Origin: Gentiana macrophylla
Taxonomy: Eukaryota; Streptophyta; Magnoliopsida; Gentianales; Gentianaceae
Direction: 5' to 3'
DNA: 64,000 nt
Assembly: GCA_026214975.1 (NCBI GenBank)
Contig: JAOBSW010000165.1
Location: 1-64,000 of the forward strand
The translations under genes and the position numbers were made by a program. This document shows, in pieces, positions 38,878-48,420 of this stretch (its first letter is position 1; the number at the start of each line of letters is the position of its first letter). The notes under the pieces are model-generated. The model was not told the DNA's origin. It saw only the letters and a list, made by a program, of their open reading frames with translations, and did not search any database.

Positions 38878-39176
38878 GGACGGGCGTTTGAGGGGTGTGG
38901 ACGGGCGTTTATGAGCTGGGACGGACGTTTGGAAAGTGTAAACGGGCGTCTACAGGTACAGTTTTGATACAGGTTCGGATTATTTCTGGTGGACGGGCGT
39001 CTGGTGTATCCAAACGGGCGTTTATGAGCTGAGACGGACGTTTGGAAAGTGTAAACGGGCGTCTACAGGTACAGGTTTGATACAGGTTCGGATTATTTCT
39101 GGTGGATGGGCGTCTGGTGTATCCAAACGGGCGTTTAGTGTTGGGGACGGGCGTTTAAAGTGGTGGACGGGCGTTC
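38878..39176. repeat. CpG-rich minisatellite in the gypsy leader
   Basis: The core ACGGGCGTTT or ACGGGCGTCT occurs about ten times in 300 bp, with two ACGGACGTT variants. A larger unit of 113 bp, starting ATGAGCTGGGACGGACG, is present twice (38,911 and 39,024), nearly identical. The segment is GC-rich in an otherwise AT-rich element. Confidence 0.85.
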
Positions 39177-39617
39177 AAACAAACAAAAAAAATGCAGGAA
39201 CTAGGGTTTTCGACAGAAAAGCAGGTTTTAGGGTTCTTAAGAACATGCAGGAACTAGGGTTTTCGAGTTTCCGTATTTGTTGGATCACTACTCGAGGAAC
39301 AACTATGATCAGAACGATCAATACAGTAAAACAACGATCAGAACAGCAAAGCGAACGATCAAGAACTGATTTTTTTTTTTTTTGAAGAAAACGCAGGAAC
39401 ACTGCAAGAACAGATTATGAAGATGACGATGACGAAAACACAGAGACGACGAACAACAATTAAGACGTTCAACAGCAAATTTCGTTTCTTTGTTTTTTTT
39501 TTCAATGGATGAACAAGAACAACTTTGTGGAAAATAGGACGCAGGAAGCAAAAATCAACAATGAAGAATGAATAGAAAAGAAAACGAAAAGGGATATTTG
39601 ATTACCAACAATAATCG

Positions 39618-39632
39618 AGCTCTCACATTAAT
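39618..39632 (-). other. Possible decayed primer binding site of the gypsy element
   Basis: Directly inside the 5' LTR the minus strand reads ATTAATGTGAGAGCT. Only the AGAGC part matches the usual Met-tRNA complement TGGTATCAGAGC, so this is a weak assignment based mainly on position. Confidence 0.3.
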
Positions 39633-40354
39633 CGATGTGATTCTTACGAATCGGATCCTTTGTTTTGCCAGGAAGAAATTGAAGGTAGTCAATACGAGCT
39701 ATGATCCGCGCCTTAGACCAAGACTACGGTTGGGAACGCCACAACGTAATGCTCACTTACGTTGATAAGTTCTCAAAGGCGATCCTCCAATCCAAGAGAA
39801 TCTCACACACAAGGTGCACAATTAAGACAATGCTTAATCGAAAATAATATTTCACTCAAAATTAACTTGTTCATGAAAGGAGATAGTATGTGCCTTATAT
39901 AGGCTACAAGTAAAAGACTAGTTTTCCTCCTAAGCAATGTGGGAGAAAATTAACTAGTAAAATAAAACCTAAGTAACTAAGACCTGAAGGGCGCCACTTT
40001 CAATGGGCTTTTCTAGCCTTTCTTGTGTCATCTAAGCCCACAAGATAATTATTAAATAAAGTCCACATAAAATAATTAAACAAGTCCAAACAAAACTAAC
40101 AATGGCGCCACAAGCATTAAGTGTTGTCTTCAAGCCCAAAAGCATAGTGCATAAACAATATTGGAACTTCATCACTCTTTTTGGGCTGTCCAAACTCTTC
40201 ATGGATCTCTTTCAACAATGTATTCAAGGCTTCTCTCATATTCTTCCTTTGGAGCCTTGTCAACGGTCCATCTCTAATGATCAATGGATCAATCTTCTTC
40301 ACGGTTGCCAATGGATCGGGATCCCCATCGTAAAACTCATCATATATCACATCA
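39633..40354 (-). repeat. 5' LTR of the gypsy element
   Basis: A 722-bp direct copy of 33,222-33,948. Its inner end reads CGATGTGAT in place of TGATGTGAT. The minus-strand TATA box is at 39,895-39,901. The coding-like stretch at 40,117-40,350 is the copy of the pol tail that belongs to the LTR. Confidence 0.93.
39895..39901 (-). promoter_or_regulatory. TATA box in the 5' LTR
   Basis: TATATAA on the minus strand, within CCTATATAAGGC. This is the probable promoter of the gypsy element. Confidence 0.6.
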
Positions 40355-40359
40355 ATACG
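40355..40359. repeat. Target site duplication (right), gypsy element
   Basis: ATACG, a perfect match to 33,217-33,221. The interrupted monomer resumes immediately as AGAAGCGGAGC. Confidence 0.92.
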
Positions 40360-41812
40360 TAGAAGCGGAGCTTTGCAGTTTGCTCTAATGACCGACCTCG
40401 CTGATTTGACTGGATAACATTTATTGTGTGAAATGTTGATATGGCTTGTATGTTTATGTAAAACTATACAAAGTTCCTTTTTAATGAATATTCTACTATT
40501 TTTGACTCATTTCTACCCAATTTCGACCCATTTCTACCTGATTTCTACCACAGTTCACTATCATTTCATTTATAGATTGAATTTTTATAGCAGCTACGTC
40601 TAGAGAAAAGTTATTTGCATGTCGTTGATCAAAGGTTAAGATCAACCATCAGACGTTTTTTATACGGGGAATACAAATTTACTTCATTATAACCGGAAAA
40701 CAAACGGATTTTACGGTTTGATTTTTTTTTTTAAAAACCTATTATAAAACTGTAGTTTGTCGTTTTTCAATCCGGTTTGACCCAGTTTAATCAGTTAATC
40801 CGATTTTTCGATTTCTATAATAACCATCCTTGAACACTATAATTCCTTTAAATAAACATCATTGATATTCAATCACATTAAATCTTAATTAAAATCATTT
40901 ATCAACCATAAATGCTCGATCATTAGCGCATTTACCTCGCAATGGTTCCTTATCGTACGTGTTGCTTGCCAAACCTCACGATTCCGGATTTCCTTCTAGT
41001 ATGGTAAAACTCATGAAGGAATATGCATTTAATGAAATGAGTTATTATACGGTCAGCATGAGCCTCTTACAAACGTAGAAGCTGAGCTCTGCAGTTGGCT
41101 CTAATGACCGACCTCACTGATTTGAATGGATAACATTTATTTTGTGAAATGTTGATATGTCTAGTATGTTTACGTAAAATTATATCAAGTTCCTTTTTAA
41201 TTAATATTCTACTATTTTGGACTCATTTCTACCCAATTTCGACCCATTTCTACTTGATTTCTACCACAGTTCACTATCAATTCATTTATAGATTGAATTT
41301 CTATAGCAGCTACGTCTAGAGAAAATTTATTTGCATGTTGCTGATCAAAGTCTAAGCTCAACCATGAGACGTTTTTCATACGGGGGATACCAATTTACTT
41401 CATTAGAACCGGACACCAAACGGATTTAACGGTTCGATTTGTTTACAAAAAAAAACATATTATAAAACTCTAGTTTGTCATTTTTCAATCCGGTTTGAAG
41501 CAGTTTAATCAGTTAATCCGTTTTTTCAATTTCTATAATAATCATCCTTGAACACTATAATTAATTTATATAAACATCATTGATATTCAATCAAATAAAA
41601 TCTTAATTAAAATCATTTATCAACCACAAATGCTCGATCGTTAGCGCATTTTCCTCGCAGGGGTTCCTTATCGTACGTGTTGCTTGCCATACCTCTCGAT
41701 TCCGGCTTTCCTTCCTTTGTGGTAAAACTCATGATGGAATATGAATTTAATGAAATAAGTCATTATACGGTCAACATTAGCATCTTACAAGCGTGGAAGC
41801 GGAGCTCTGCAG
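40360..41812. repeat. Satellite array, right end
   Basis: Continuation of the monomer cut by the gypsy element, then two further anchors near 40,909 and 41,628. The array stops inside a monomer, after GGAGCTCTGCAG at about 41,812, where the consensus would continue TTGGCTCTAATG. Confidence 0.95.
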
Positions 41813-41844
41813 CTGAACACGTGCGAGGCACGTGCATTTTACTA

Positions 41845-41845
<1 letters not shown>
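41813..41845 (+). mobile_element. Helitron 3' terminus
   Basis: A perfect 7-bp hairpin, CACGTGC-GAG-GCACGTG (41,818-41,834), is followed 11 bases later by CTAG (41,842-41,845) and a host T. This is the canonical plant Helitron end: a short hairpin about 10-12 nt before CTRR, inserted between A and T. The next bases are a (TA)n tract, a favoured target type. No 5' TC end or Rep/helicase gene is in the window. The satellite joins this terminus directly, so the body of the element is either the satellite itself or deleted. Confidence 0.75.

Positions 41846-41887
<42 letters not shown>
41846..41887. repeat. (TA)n microsatellite
   Basis: About 21 TA units directly after the Helitron end. Probably the pre-existing insertion target. 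Confidence 0.95.
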
Positions 41888-41888
<1 letters not shown>

Positions 41889-42201
41889 CACCTTACTTAC
41901 TCAAAATAAATAAGCAATTCTTACTTTGATATTAGACGAATAAGTTCCATATTTTACCTAACTCATCAAAAAATAATCAAAGGAATACGAAACACATTTC
42001 AATAGTCGGTCATGTAAAGATCAAAGGGTTAATGATCAGATAAATTCCCAATTTAGTTAGGAGTCAAAGTATGATATGAACATCAGTTTAATCACGGTTA
42101 GACTATCATTAGAATGATGTTTTTTTTTCTGATATCTCATAATGTAAGTGTTCTTGAACGATAAAAATAATTAAGATCGCGTACTCATCACAGCAAACTA
42201 T
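41888..42201. other. Unassigned AT-rich spacer
   Basis: No reading frame, terminal repeat or known motif was recognised between the microsatellite and the copia A LTR. Confidence 0.5.
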
Positions 42202-42387
42202 TGTTAGAAAAATATTTTTACGATGCTATTACGATGGATATGTTTATATTTAGATGAATATTGTATTTGATTTAGTAGGGGTAGTTTGGGTATTCTGTAT
42301 AAGCTTAGAAGCCCTGGAAGTGGCTATAAATATTGCAACGTGTGATTGATGATGGGATATACGAAATATATTGACCTAAATTTGTCA
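42202..42387 (+). repeat. 5' LTR of copia A (186 bp, start inferred)
   Basis: It ends TTGTCA directly before the primer site. The start TGTTAG at 42,202 is inferred from the TG rule, since the second LTR is not in the window. A TATA box is at 42,325-42,332. Confidence 0.6.
42325..42332 (+). promoter_or_regulatory. TATA box of the copia A LTR
   Basis: TATAAATA in GGCTATAAATATTG, about 55 bp before the end of the LTR. Confidence 0.55.
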
Positions 42388-42399
42388 TGGTATCAGAGC
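42388..42399 (+). other. Primer binding site, copia A
   Basis: TGGTATCAGAGC is a perfect complement of the 3' end of plant initiator Met tRNA, and it abuts the LTR end CA. Confidence 0.9.
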
Positions 42400-42806
42400 G
42401 AGGTTACGATTAGCCACCGAAAAAAAAAAGAAAAAAAAAAGCTTCGTTCTTATTCCACAGCTCTCCTATGGCTGCCATGGCTGAGCAAAGAGGCCGGTTC
42501 TCGGCTTATCAGACTCTCGTACAGGAAGTAAGGCTGCGGCTTGTTGATGAAAGCTTGCAGCAATTAGATCATGACGCCAAGATGGCGTTTGAGGTGCAGC
42601 CGGAAAGACGAACCAGAAAAAAACCGGCGGCCTTATTTGTTGATTTTTTTCACGGCGGCGAGGGGGACGATGTGGACCCCGGATTTTACACCAATCGTTA
42701 CTCCGAGCAGATGGATGATTGTCACCGGGCTGACCATGGTGAGAGACGAGCGGCTGAGGGCGGTCCTCATATTGGTGCAGTGAGGGTGTAAGACATTCCC
42801 GGCCAA
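42400..42806 (+). other. Copia A leader with an unassigned ORF (42,468-42,791)
   Basis: About 400 bp lie where gag should begin. After an A-rich run there is a 107-codon GC-richer frame starting MAAMAEQRGRFSAYQ, rich in Arg, Glu and Asp. I see no UBN2/Gag or zinc-knuckle motif in it. Either most of gag was deleted, joining the leader to protease, or the ORF is a remnant of gag too diverged to recognise. Confidence 0.4.
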
Positions 42807-43391
42807 ATGTCTTCACAACCAAAGGTGAATCAGGCTGGTCCATCCAGCTCGGTTCGGCCCACTCAGGGTTCAGATTCGCAGCCCAACTTAAACGAATCCG
42901 GACTCACGAACATAGCATTGGCCCAATGGAAAGCAATTTTAGATATGATAAATAAAACTAAACCACAAGATCGATTGACATGTAAGTACTCGTGGATTAT
43001 TGATACCAGGGCCACTTATCACGTGACAGGTGACCAAAATTTATTTGTTGATTTCCAACCGATAGAACATTGTTCGATTGGCTTGCCGGATGGGAGTTCG
43101 TCATTTGCAACTCATACGGGAATAGTTATCTTGTCAGGAAATTTACGGCTTGCGAATGTTTTATATGTACCAAAATTAAATTGTAGCTTGCTTTCGGCTT
43201 CTCAATTCTTGGATGATTATCGTTGTGTTATGCAGATTACGGCTCGTTTGTGTATTATGCAGGACCGAGTGATGAGGACTCTGATTGGACTGGGTGAGCG
43301 TGTGGATGGACTTTTTCTGTTCTTGGGAGTTTCAGAGGTTCGGGTTATGGCAGTTGATAGTGGACAGATTGGAGATTTGTGGCATCGGTGA
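42807..43391 (+). pseudogene. Copia A protease and GAG-pre-integrase fragment
   Basis: A frame of 194 codons. The aspartic protease region reads WIIDTRATYHVTGD (from residue 63). The catalytic DTG or DSG of the family is DTR here (D66, T67, R68), so the enzyme should be dead. It is followed by LPDGSS, NVLYVPKLNCSLLSASQ and the start of the pre-integrase motif (LWHR). The frame ends at a TGA (43,389-43,391) where the family normally continues with R-LGHPS, and the next frame picks up LGHPSEKVLRQV at once. This is a CGA-to-TGA type change. Confidence 0.85.
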
Positions 43392-44297
43392 TTAGGACAC
43401 CCATCGGAAAAGGTCCTTCGACAGGTGCCTAATATTTCTATTCCCAAACCTTTAAATAAAGATGGATGTGATATTTGCTTTCGGGCAAAGCAGCCCCGTG
43501 AACATTTTCTCCTCAATGAGAATAAAGCTAGTCGTATTTTTGAATTAATACATTGTGATTTGTAGGGCCCCTATAGTGTACCCTCGACGGGTGGCGCTTC
43601 GTATTTTTTGACTATTGTTGATGACTATTCCCGTTCCATTTGGATTTACTTATTATTGAATAAAATGGAGGTTGAGACAGCTTTCTTGGATTTTGTTGCC
43701 TTAATTTCTCGTCAGTTTAGGGTTCAAATTAAACGGGTCGTAGTGGCAATGGAACAGAGTTTAGACCTTTGCTTCCTTATTTTCGTAAAGAAGGTATCAT
43801 ATTTGAAACATCTTGTCTTAGTACACATCAACAGAACGGGAGGGTAGAACGGAAACATCAACACATACTTAATGTTGTCCGTGCACTACGTTTTGATGGA
43901 CATTTTCCACTTAAGTTCTGGGGGGAGTGTGTGATGGCTGCTGCTTATATTATTAACCGGACACTTTCTAGTGTTTTGAATTATAAAACCCCTTATGAAT
44001 CACTTTTTGGTAAAAAACCGGACCTCTCAATGCTTCAATATTAGGATGCTTATGTTATGCCCATGATCATAGCCACACGTATAAGTTTGCTATCCGGAGT
44101 CGTAAGTGTGTTTTCCTTGGTTACCCTTTCGCGAAGAAGGGGTGGACTTGTACGACCTAGATAAGGAGGAGATTTTTGTTTCAAGGGATGTAAAATTTTT
44201 CGAACATGTGTTCCCGTTTTCCCAACCGACCAATAAGGATACCTATGTAGTTCCGTACCCTTTTATAGACGATGTTGGACTTATTTTTATGTTTTAG
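43392..44297 (+). pseudogene. Copia A integrase core, broken
   Basis: This continues from the pre-integrase motif with the zinc-binding CDICFRAKQPR near 43,470, then GPYSVPS, TIVDDYSRSIWIYLL (43,608-43,680), THQQNGRVERKHQHILNVVRAL (43,823-43,890) and FWGECVMAAAYIINRT. The tail has VFLGYP-like and LYDLDKEEIFVSRDVKF motifs to about 44,230. An in-frame TAG at 43,563 replaces the Trp codon before GPYS, and at least two frameshifts occur near 43,760 and 44,040. The sequence is cut by the element B LTR at 44,298. Confidence 0.88.
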
Positions 44298-45983
44298 TGA
44301 TGAGTGCCAAACTAACTGTTATAGAGCAAAGGCAAAAAGATGTCTAGATCAAATGTATTGGTTTATTAGAGTTTGATCTTTGTATAAGTTTGATCAAACA
44401 AGCACTGTAAAGGTCAGCTGACTTGTTTCAGCAGACTAGTCTAAGTCAGTAGGGTAGTTAGTTCAGTAGACTTATCAGGAACCTGCTGAAGACTGAAGGC
44501 TGAGGGCTCAAACTCAGTTAATGAAGGCTAAGGGATCAAACTTAGTGATTAAGTCAAGGATATGCAATCAGAATTTAGGCAAGTCTGTGATGACCTAAAC
44601 TGATTACATATACCTTGTGTAGAAGGTCTAAGTTCCATAAGTTGGATGATGTTTGGAACTTGGTTATAATTAAAAAGGTGTAATCTAACTTCACAAATAA
44701 AATTTAGATAAAAGAAATCAGCTGCATTATATTTGATACACAGCAATTTGTCGTTAATGAGATCGATAGGTATTACAATGATCGATGAACTCGCGATGAT
44801 ATACCTCGATTAATTCAAGATTACATTGGAAGATTACATGGATAAGGACAACCAACTACCTCGATTTATCAAACAAATCAAAATTTTGAGATTAAAAGGA
44901 CGTTGGGATGATTCAGGACTTTATCCAATGGTTATAAGTCAAAGGGTGGATGATCATGCCTTTGTCAAAAGGAATCTGACATTGTCAGTCCTATGAATAG
45001 TGACAGAAAGCATGTCAAATAGGACAAAACAGGGAACGGCTACATTTGAATTTCAAATACAAGTCACATGTCCTCCTACCTATAAATAAAGGACTTGCAA
45101 CTCAGAAAAAGATGATGATTGATGATTGAAAAATTATAAGAGAAAATATAAGAGATAATTCTGAGCTGCAAGAACACCCTGCTGAACCTACTGAGCTTAA
45201 CCTTACTGATCCAGAGAAATTCTTCAAGTGTATTCTGTATTCAAGCTACATCAAGTTTATACACTTGAAGACTGCAAGCTGCTGATTATATCATCCTAAT
45301 CAAGCTGCTGCAACTGAATCATTTTCTTGATTCATTCTTTATTTTATAAAGAACTCGCCAAGACAAGTGAAGCATCATTGTTGGGTGTGAAAGACTGTTG
45401 TTTGTGGTGGAACTGGTGAAGAGGCAATCCTACCCTTCAAGGACCAGTGGAAGACTTTGGAGCAGCAATCCTACCTGTTCCTAGTTTTTAGTTTGTGAAG
45501 CCATAGTCATTGGTGAAGGACAAGCAATCTTAGGAATCTTTGTAACAGATACATCAAAGATCTCTAGTGAATTACCTCCAACATCACAGGAGAAGAGTGG
45601 GTGACGAGATTACACCACACGGAACCACTATAAAATCTCGCCTACTTACTTTCGCACTTACATTCGCATTTAGTTTATTATACACATCAACCTCACCGAA
45701 TCTAGCAACTGAACTCGCACACATACACTACTGAGTATCTAATACTTAGTATCATATTTAACAACAAGTATTAAGGCTTAATTTTTGATATAAATCCGCT
45801 ACACAAATTCAGTAAACTCAACCATCAGTAGACTACTGTTTATCAAGAGTTATCGAGGCATCGCAGACTCATCGAGGTATCGCAGATCTTTGAAGTTCTT
45901 GAGTTTGTTAACTCCAAAAAGTTTTAAGTGTTAAGTTTATGCACCCCTCTAAACTTAACAAAATCCTTTTCAAGGGACCAACA
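44298..45983 (+). repeat. 5' LTR of copia B (start inferred)
   Basis: It ends GGGACCAACA two bases before the primer site. The start TGATGAGTGCC at 44,298 follows the last copia A sequence, and this is inferred because the 3' LTR is not in the window. The TATA box is at 45,081-45,088. No coding content is seen in these 1.7 kb. Confidence 0.7.
45081..45088 (+). promoter_or_regulatory. TATA box of the copia B LTR
   Basis: TATAAATA in CCTACCTATAAATAAAGG, about 780 bp into the LTR, leaving about 900 bp for R and U5. Confidence 0.55.
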
Positions 45984-45985
45984 AT

Positions 45986-45997
45986 TGGTATCGGAGC
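45986..45997 (+). other. Primer binding site, copia B
   Basis: TGGTATCGGAGC is the Met-tRNA complement with one change (CAG to CGG), two bases after the LTR end. Confidence 0.85.
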
Positions 45998-46090
45998 AAG
46001 GCTACATGCTCTGAAGTAATCCTACTTGTTGTGCTTGTGAAAATACTTTGAAAAATCTTTTCAAATCATCGATTTTCAAAGCCTTGCATC

Positions 46091-47008
46091 ATGGATAACA
46101 ACCGGTATGCTAGAACAATGTTGATGTGTTCGCAGATCGTTTTGATGAATATAAACGTCGTATGCAGGCTTACCTTGCTGCAACTCATGATGAAATGATG
46201 GATGTGCTCACAGATGGACAACTGGAGATTACTAAGTCAGTAACAGTGGGTGAAGAGACACAATACATTCCAAAGCCTAAAAAGGAATGGACTGCTGAAG
46301 ATAGAAAGAGAGCAAATCTGAACAACATTGCTATTGATATTATCTACAGAACTCTGGATAGCAACATGTACATGAAAGTGAAAGATTGTAAAACAGCAAA
46401 AGAACTTTGGGACAAACTACAGTTGATCTGTGAAGGCACTGATGAAATCAAGAAGAATAAAATCAGTGTGGCAAAGAAGAAGTTCCAAAAGTTTGAAATG
46501 AAACCCAATGAAACCATTGAACAAATGGAATCTAGGTTCAATGCAATTCTGGATGAACTCACCCTGCTGTGTGTTGTCTATTCAAAAGAAGAAATCAACA
46601 CAAAAATCTTGGAAGCTTTACCTCTCATGAGATGAATGGAAGATGAAGGGTGACCATAGAAGAAATGAGAAGATCGCATGAAGAAGATACATTCAAGTTG
46701 TTCTCAGATTTCAAGGCATATGAATTCAAAAGAAGTTGTCACCTACCACCGAAAAGGAAGAGCCAAAAACCACAAAGAGATTTGGCCGCTTCACATCAAG
46801 AAGAAGGATCGAAGCTCAAGATGAATTCTTGGATGAAATGCAAGAGCAAATAGCATTCTTTGAGCAAGAAGATCAGGATGATGAAAGGTGGGAAAAGCTC
46901 ACCAGGAATTTCACAAAGAAATTCATTGAAAAGAAAAAGGAAGAAACAAAGAAAGACAATGATTTCTTGTGTTTCAATTGCAAGAAACCAGGACACTTGT
47001 TTGACTGA
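46091..47008 (+). pseudogene. Copia B Gag, broken
   Basis: A plausible start is ATGGATAACAACCGG at 46,091, followed within 35 bp by a frameshift into the main frame (46,126-46,635). That frame has the copia Gag (UBN2-type) signature: YKRRMQAYL, NNIAIDIIYRTLDSNMYMKVKDCKTA, KELWDKLQLICEGTDEIKKN, FQKFEMKPNETIEQMESRFNAI. A stop and frame change near 46,635 lead to a Lys/Glu-rich region and a zinc knuckle CFNCKKPGHLFD, in which the final Cys is lost to a stop. Gag would form the virus-like particle. Confidence 0.85.
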
Positions 47009-48420
47009 TCATCCGAATTAAAGCAGAAAAAGGAACCATATTATCTTTGCTTTATCATCGCAAGAAGCGTGTACATTTTGGACCAGATTGTCCGGATCTC
47101 CAAAAGAACAAGAGTCAACAAAGAAGACATGGCAAGAAGGCTATGGTTCTTTGAAGATGAATCTGGATATGAAGTGGAATCAAAAAAGGAAATGAATCGG
47201 ATGACACAAACATTGGGTTCCGATATGGAAGATTATGCATTAATGGCTAATATGGATGAAACAGGAGGAGGTACAACATCTTGTATCAATTAACACTCCG
47301 GTGAAAGTGATTGTGAATCAACTTGTGGTTCAAATCCTAGAAACTCTAACAATGAAGAAGCTTTGGATGCCACCTTAATCAATCGAGGAAAATACAATCA
47401 AGTTATGAGATTGTGAAGGGTGAAAAGAAGCTCTTCAAGTAGAAGTTGAAAGATTAAATGTTGAATTAAAGGTTCTCAAAGGTAAGGAAAAAATGTTGGG
47501 ACGAGAATCAAGATAAGCCTCTTTGAACATCCAGTAGCCTCTCGAATCTGGCCGATCCATCTTGTTCCTCTACTGCATACAAATCTGGAAAGCCATATGG
47601 TGATAGAACAGGGCTTGGATTTGCAACTCAACAATCCAAAAAGAGTGGATCCAGTAAGGCTACAGAACCTAGTGCCAGAATTGGTCCTAAGTTTGTACCG
47701 CACAAGATCCAACTCCCAAGATTCTTTGCCGCGATAAAAACTCTTGAGAATGCTTCAAGGAAGCAAAATCAGAAGTCAAAGAAGTCAATAGCTCCTAATA
47801 AAAGGAACAAATCCAAAAATAGGACTGCTGTGCCTTCTAAGGCTGCTGATGGCAGACCTACTACCAAGTCTGATGGACCACAGAAGGGTAAGAAACAGAA
47901 ATATTCCAAGAATAAGAACTCTAAACCCAAGAATGTTAATCATTCAAGGGATACTTATCTCAGGGGGAAAGGTAGACTGTTCCCTACTGATGATGATTGG
48001 AATATTCTGCACTGGCCTGCTAGAAACATGATAAGTATAACCATCTTTCGCTAGGGTAAAACCTAAGCAATGGAATCAAGAGGACTCGGCAGAAGGCTTA
48101 CACAAGACCTCCAGAGACTCCATATTACAAGTTTTCTAACAGACAAGCAAACCTATGGTTATATGGCTTTGCTTCTAACAAGAAAAATCACTCCAAACAA
48201 ACAATATATACCAAAAGCCGGAAAACATATGTGAATCCTACACAACCAAGCTGTTAGATCTTATGGATGTGTGGAATACATGTATGAACCTAAGTATGAC
48301 ACCTTTAAAAGAAGACCATATGGAAATTTACCAGTGGGTCATGCTTACCATCGACCATCATGGACCCAAACAGATTTGGGTACCTAAAGTGTATTGATTT
48401 TGTTTTGTAGGTGTCCGGTA
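47009..48420 (+). pseudogene. Copia B Gag-to-protease linker, heavily decayed
   Basis: Fragments of coding character alternate between frames: an acidic piece at 47,069-47,293 (FFEDESGYEVESKKE), a Lys/Ser/Asn-rich piece at 47,830-48,054, and the usual low-complexity spacer of this lineage. No catalytic motif is intact. It is included because it lies between recognisable gag and protease and shares orientation. Confidence 0.5.

Larger units (their letters stand above)
38586..39632 (-). other. Gypsy 5' leader (untranslated), with minisatellite
   Basis: About 1 kb between the 5' LTR and gag, with no coding motif. It holds a CpG-rich minisatellite (separate entry), two copies of GCAGGAACTAGGGTTTTCG (39,195 and 39,247) and two T-runs (39,369-39,382 and 39,491-39,502). 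Confidence 0.6.
33222..40354 (-). mobile_element. Ty3/gypsy LTR retrotransposon, CRM-like, inserted in the satellite
   Basis: A complete element of 7,133 bp on the minus strand. It is bounded by LTRs that begin TGATGTGAT and end ATCACATCA and is flanked by a 5-bp duplication (ATACG). Reading on the minus strand the order is 5' LTR, leader with a minisatellite, gag with zinc knuckle, aspartic protease, reverse transcriptase, RNase H, integrase, then a C-terminal tail that runs through the polypurine tract into the 3' LTR. That overlap and the RT sequence recall the CRM chromovirus lineage of centromeric retrotransposons. This placement is from family knowledge, not from an alignment. The LTRs differ at roughly a dozen places, several of them G-run indels, so insertion looks fairly recent. 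Stops and frameshifts in gag and integrase make this copy non-functional as read. Confidence 0.93.
42202..44297 (+). mobile_element. Ty1/copia element A, 5' half, interrupted by element B
   Basis: A short LTR, a Met-tRNA primer site, a leader with no recognisable gag, then a protease fragment, GAG-pre-integrase motif and integrase core on the plus strand. The element stops in the region after the integrase, exactly where element B begins, and RT and RNase H are absent. The remainder is expected beyond element B, outside the window. Stops and frameshifts show that it is old. Confidence 0.85.

Noticed and set aside
39195..39270. AGGGTTTT motifs as interstitial telomere repeats
   Set aside because: They are only isolated copies within a duplicated leader segment and do not form a TTTAGGG array.
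42466..42843. Minus-strand ORF in the copia A leader
   Set aside because: It is antisense to the plus-strand leader frame with no motif. The element is read on the plus strand.
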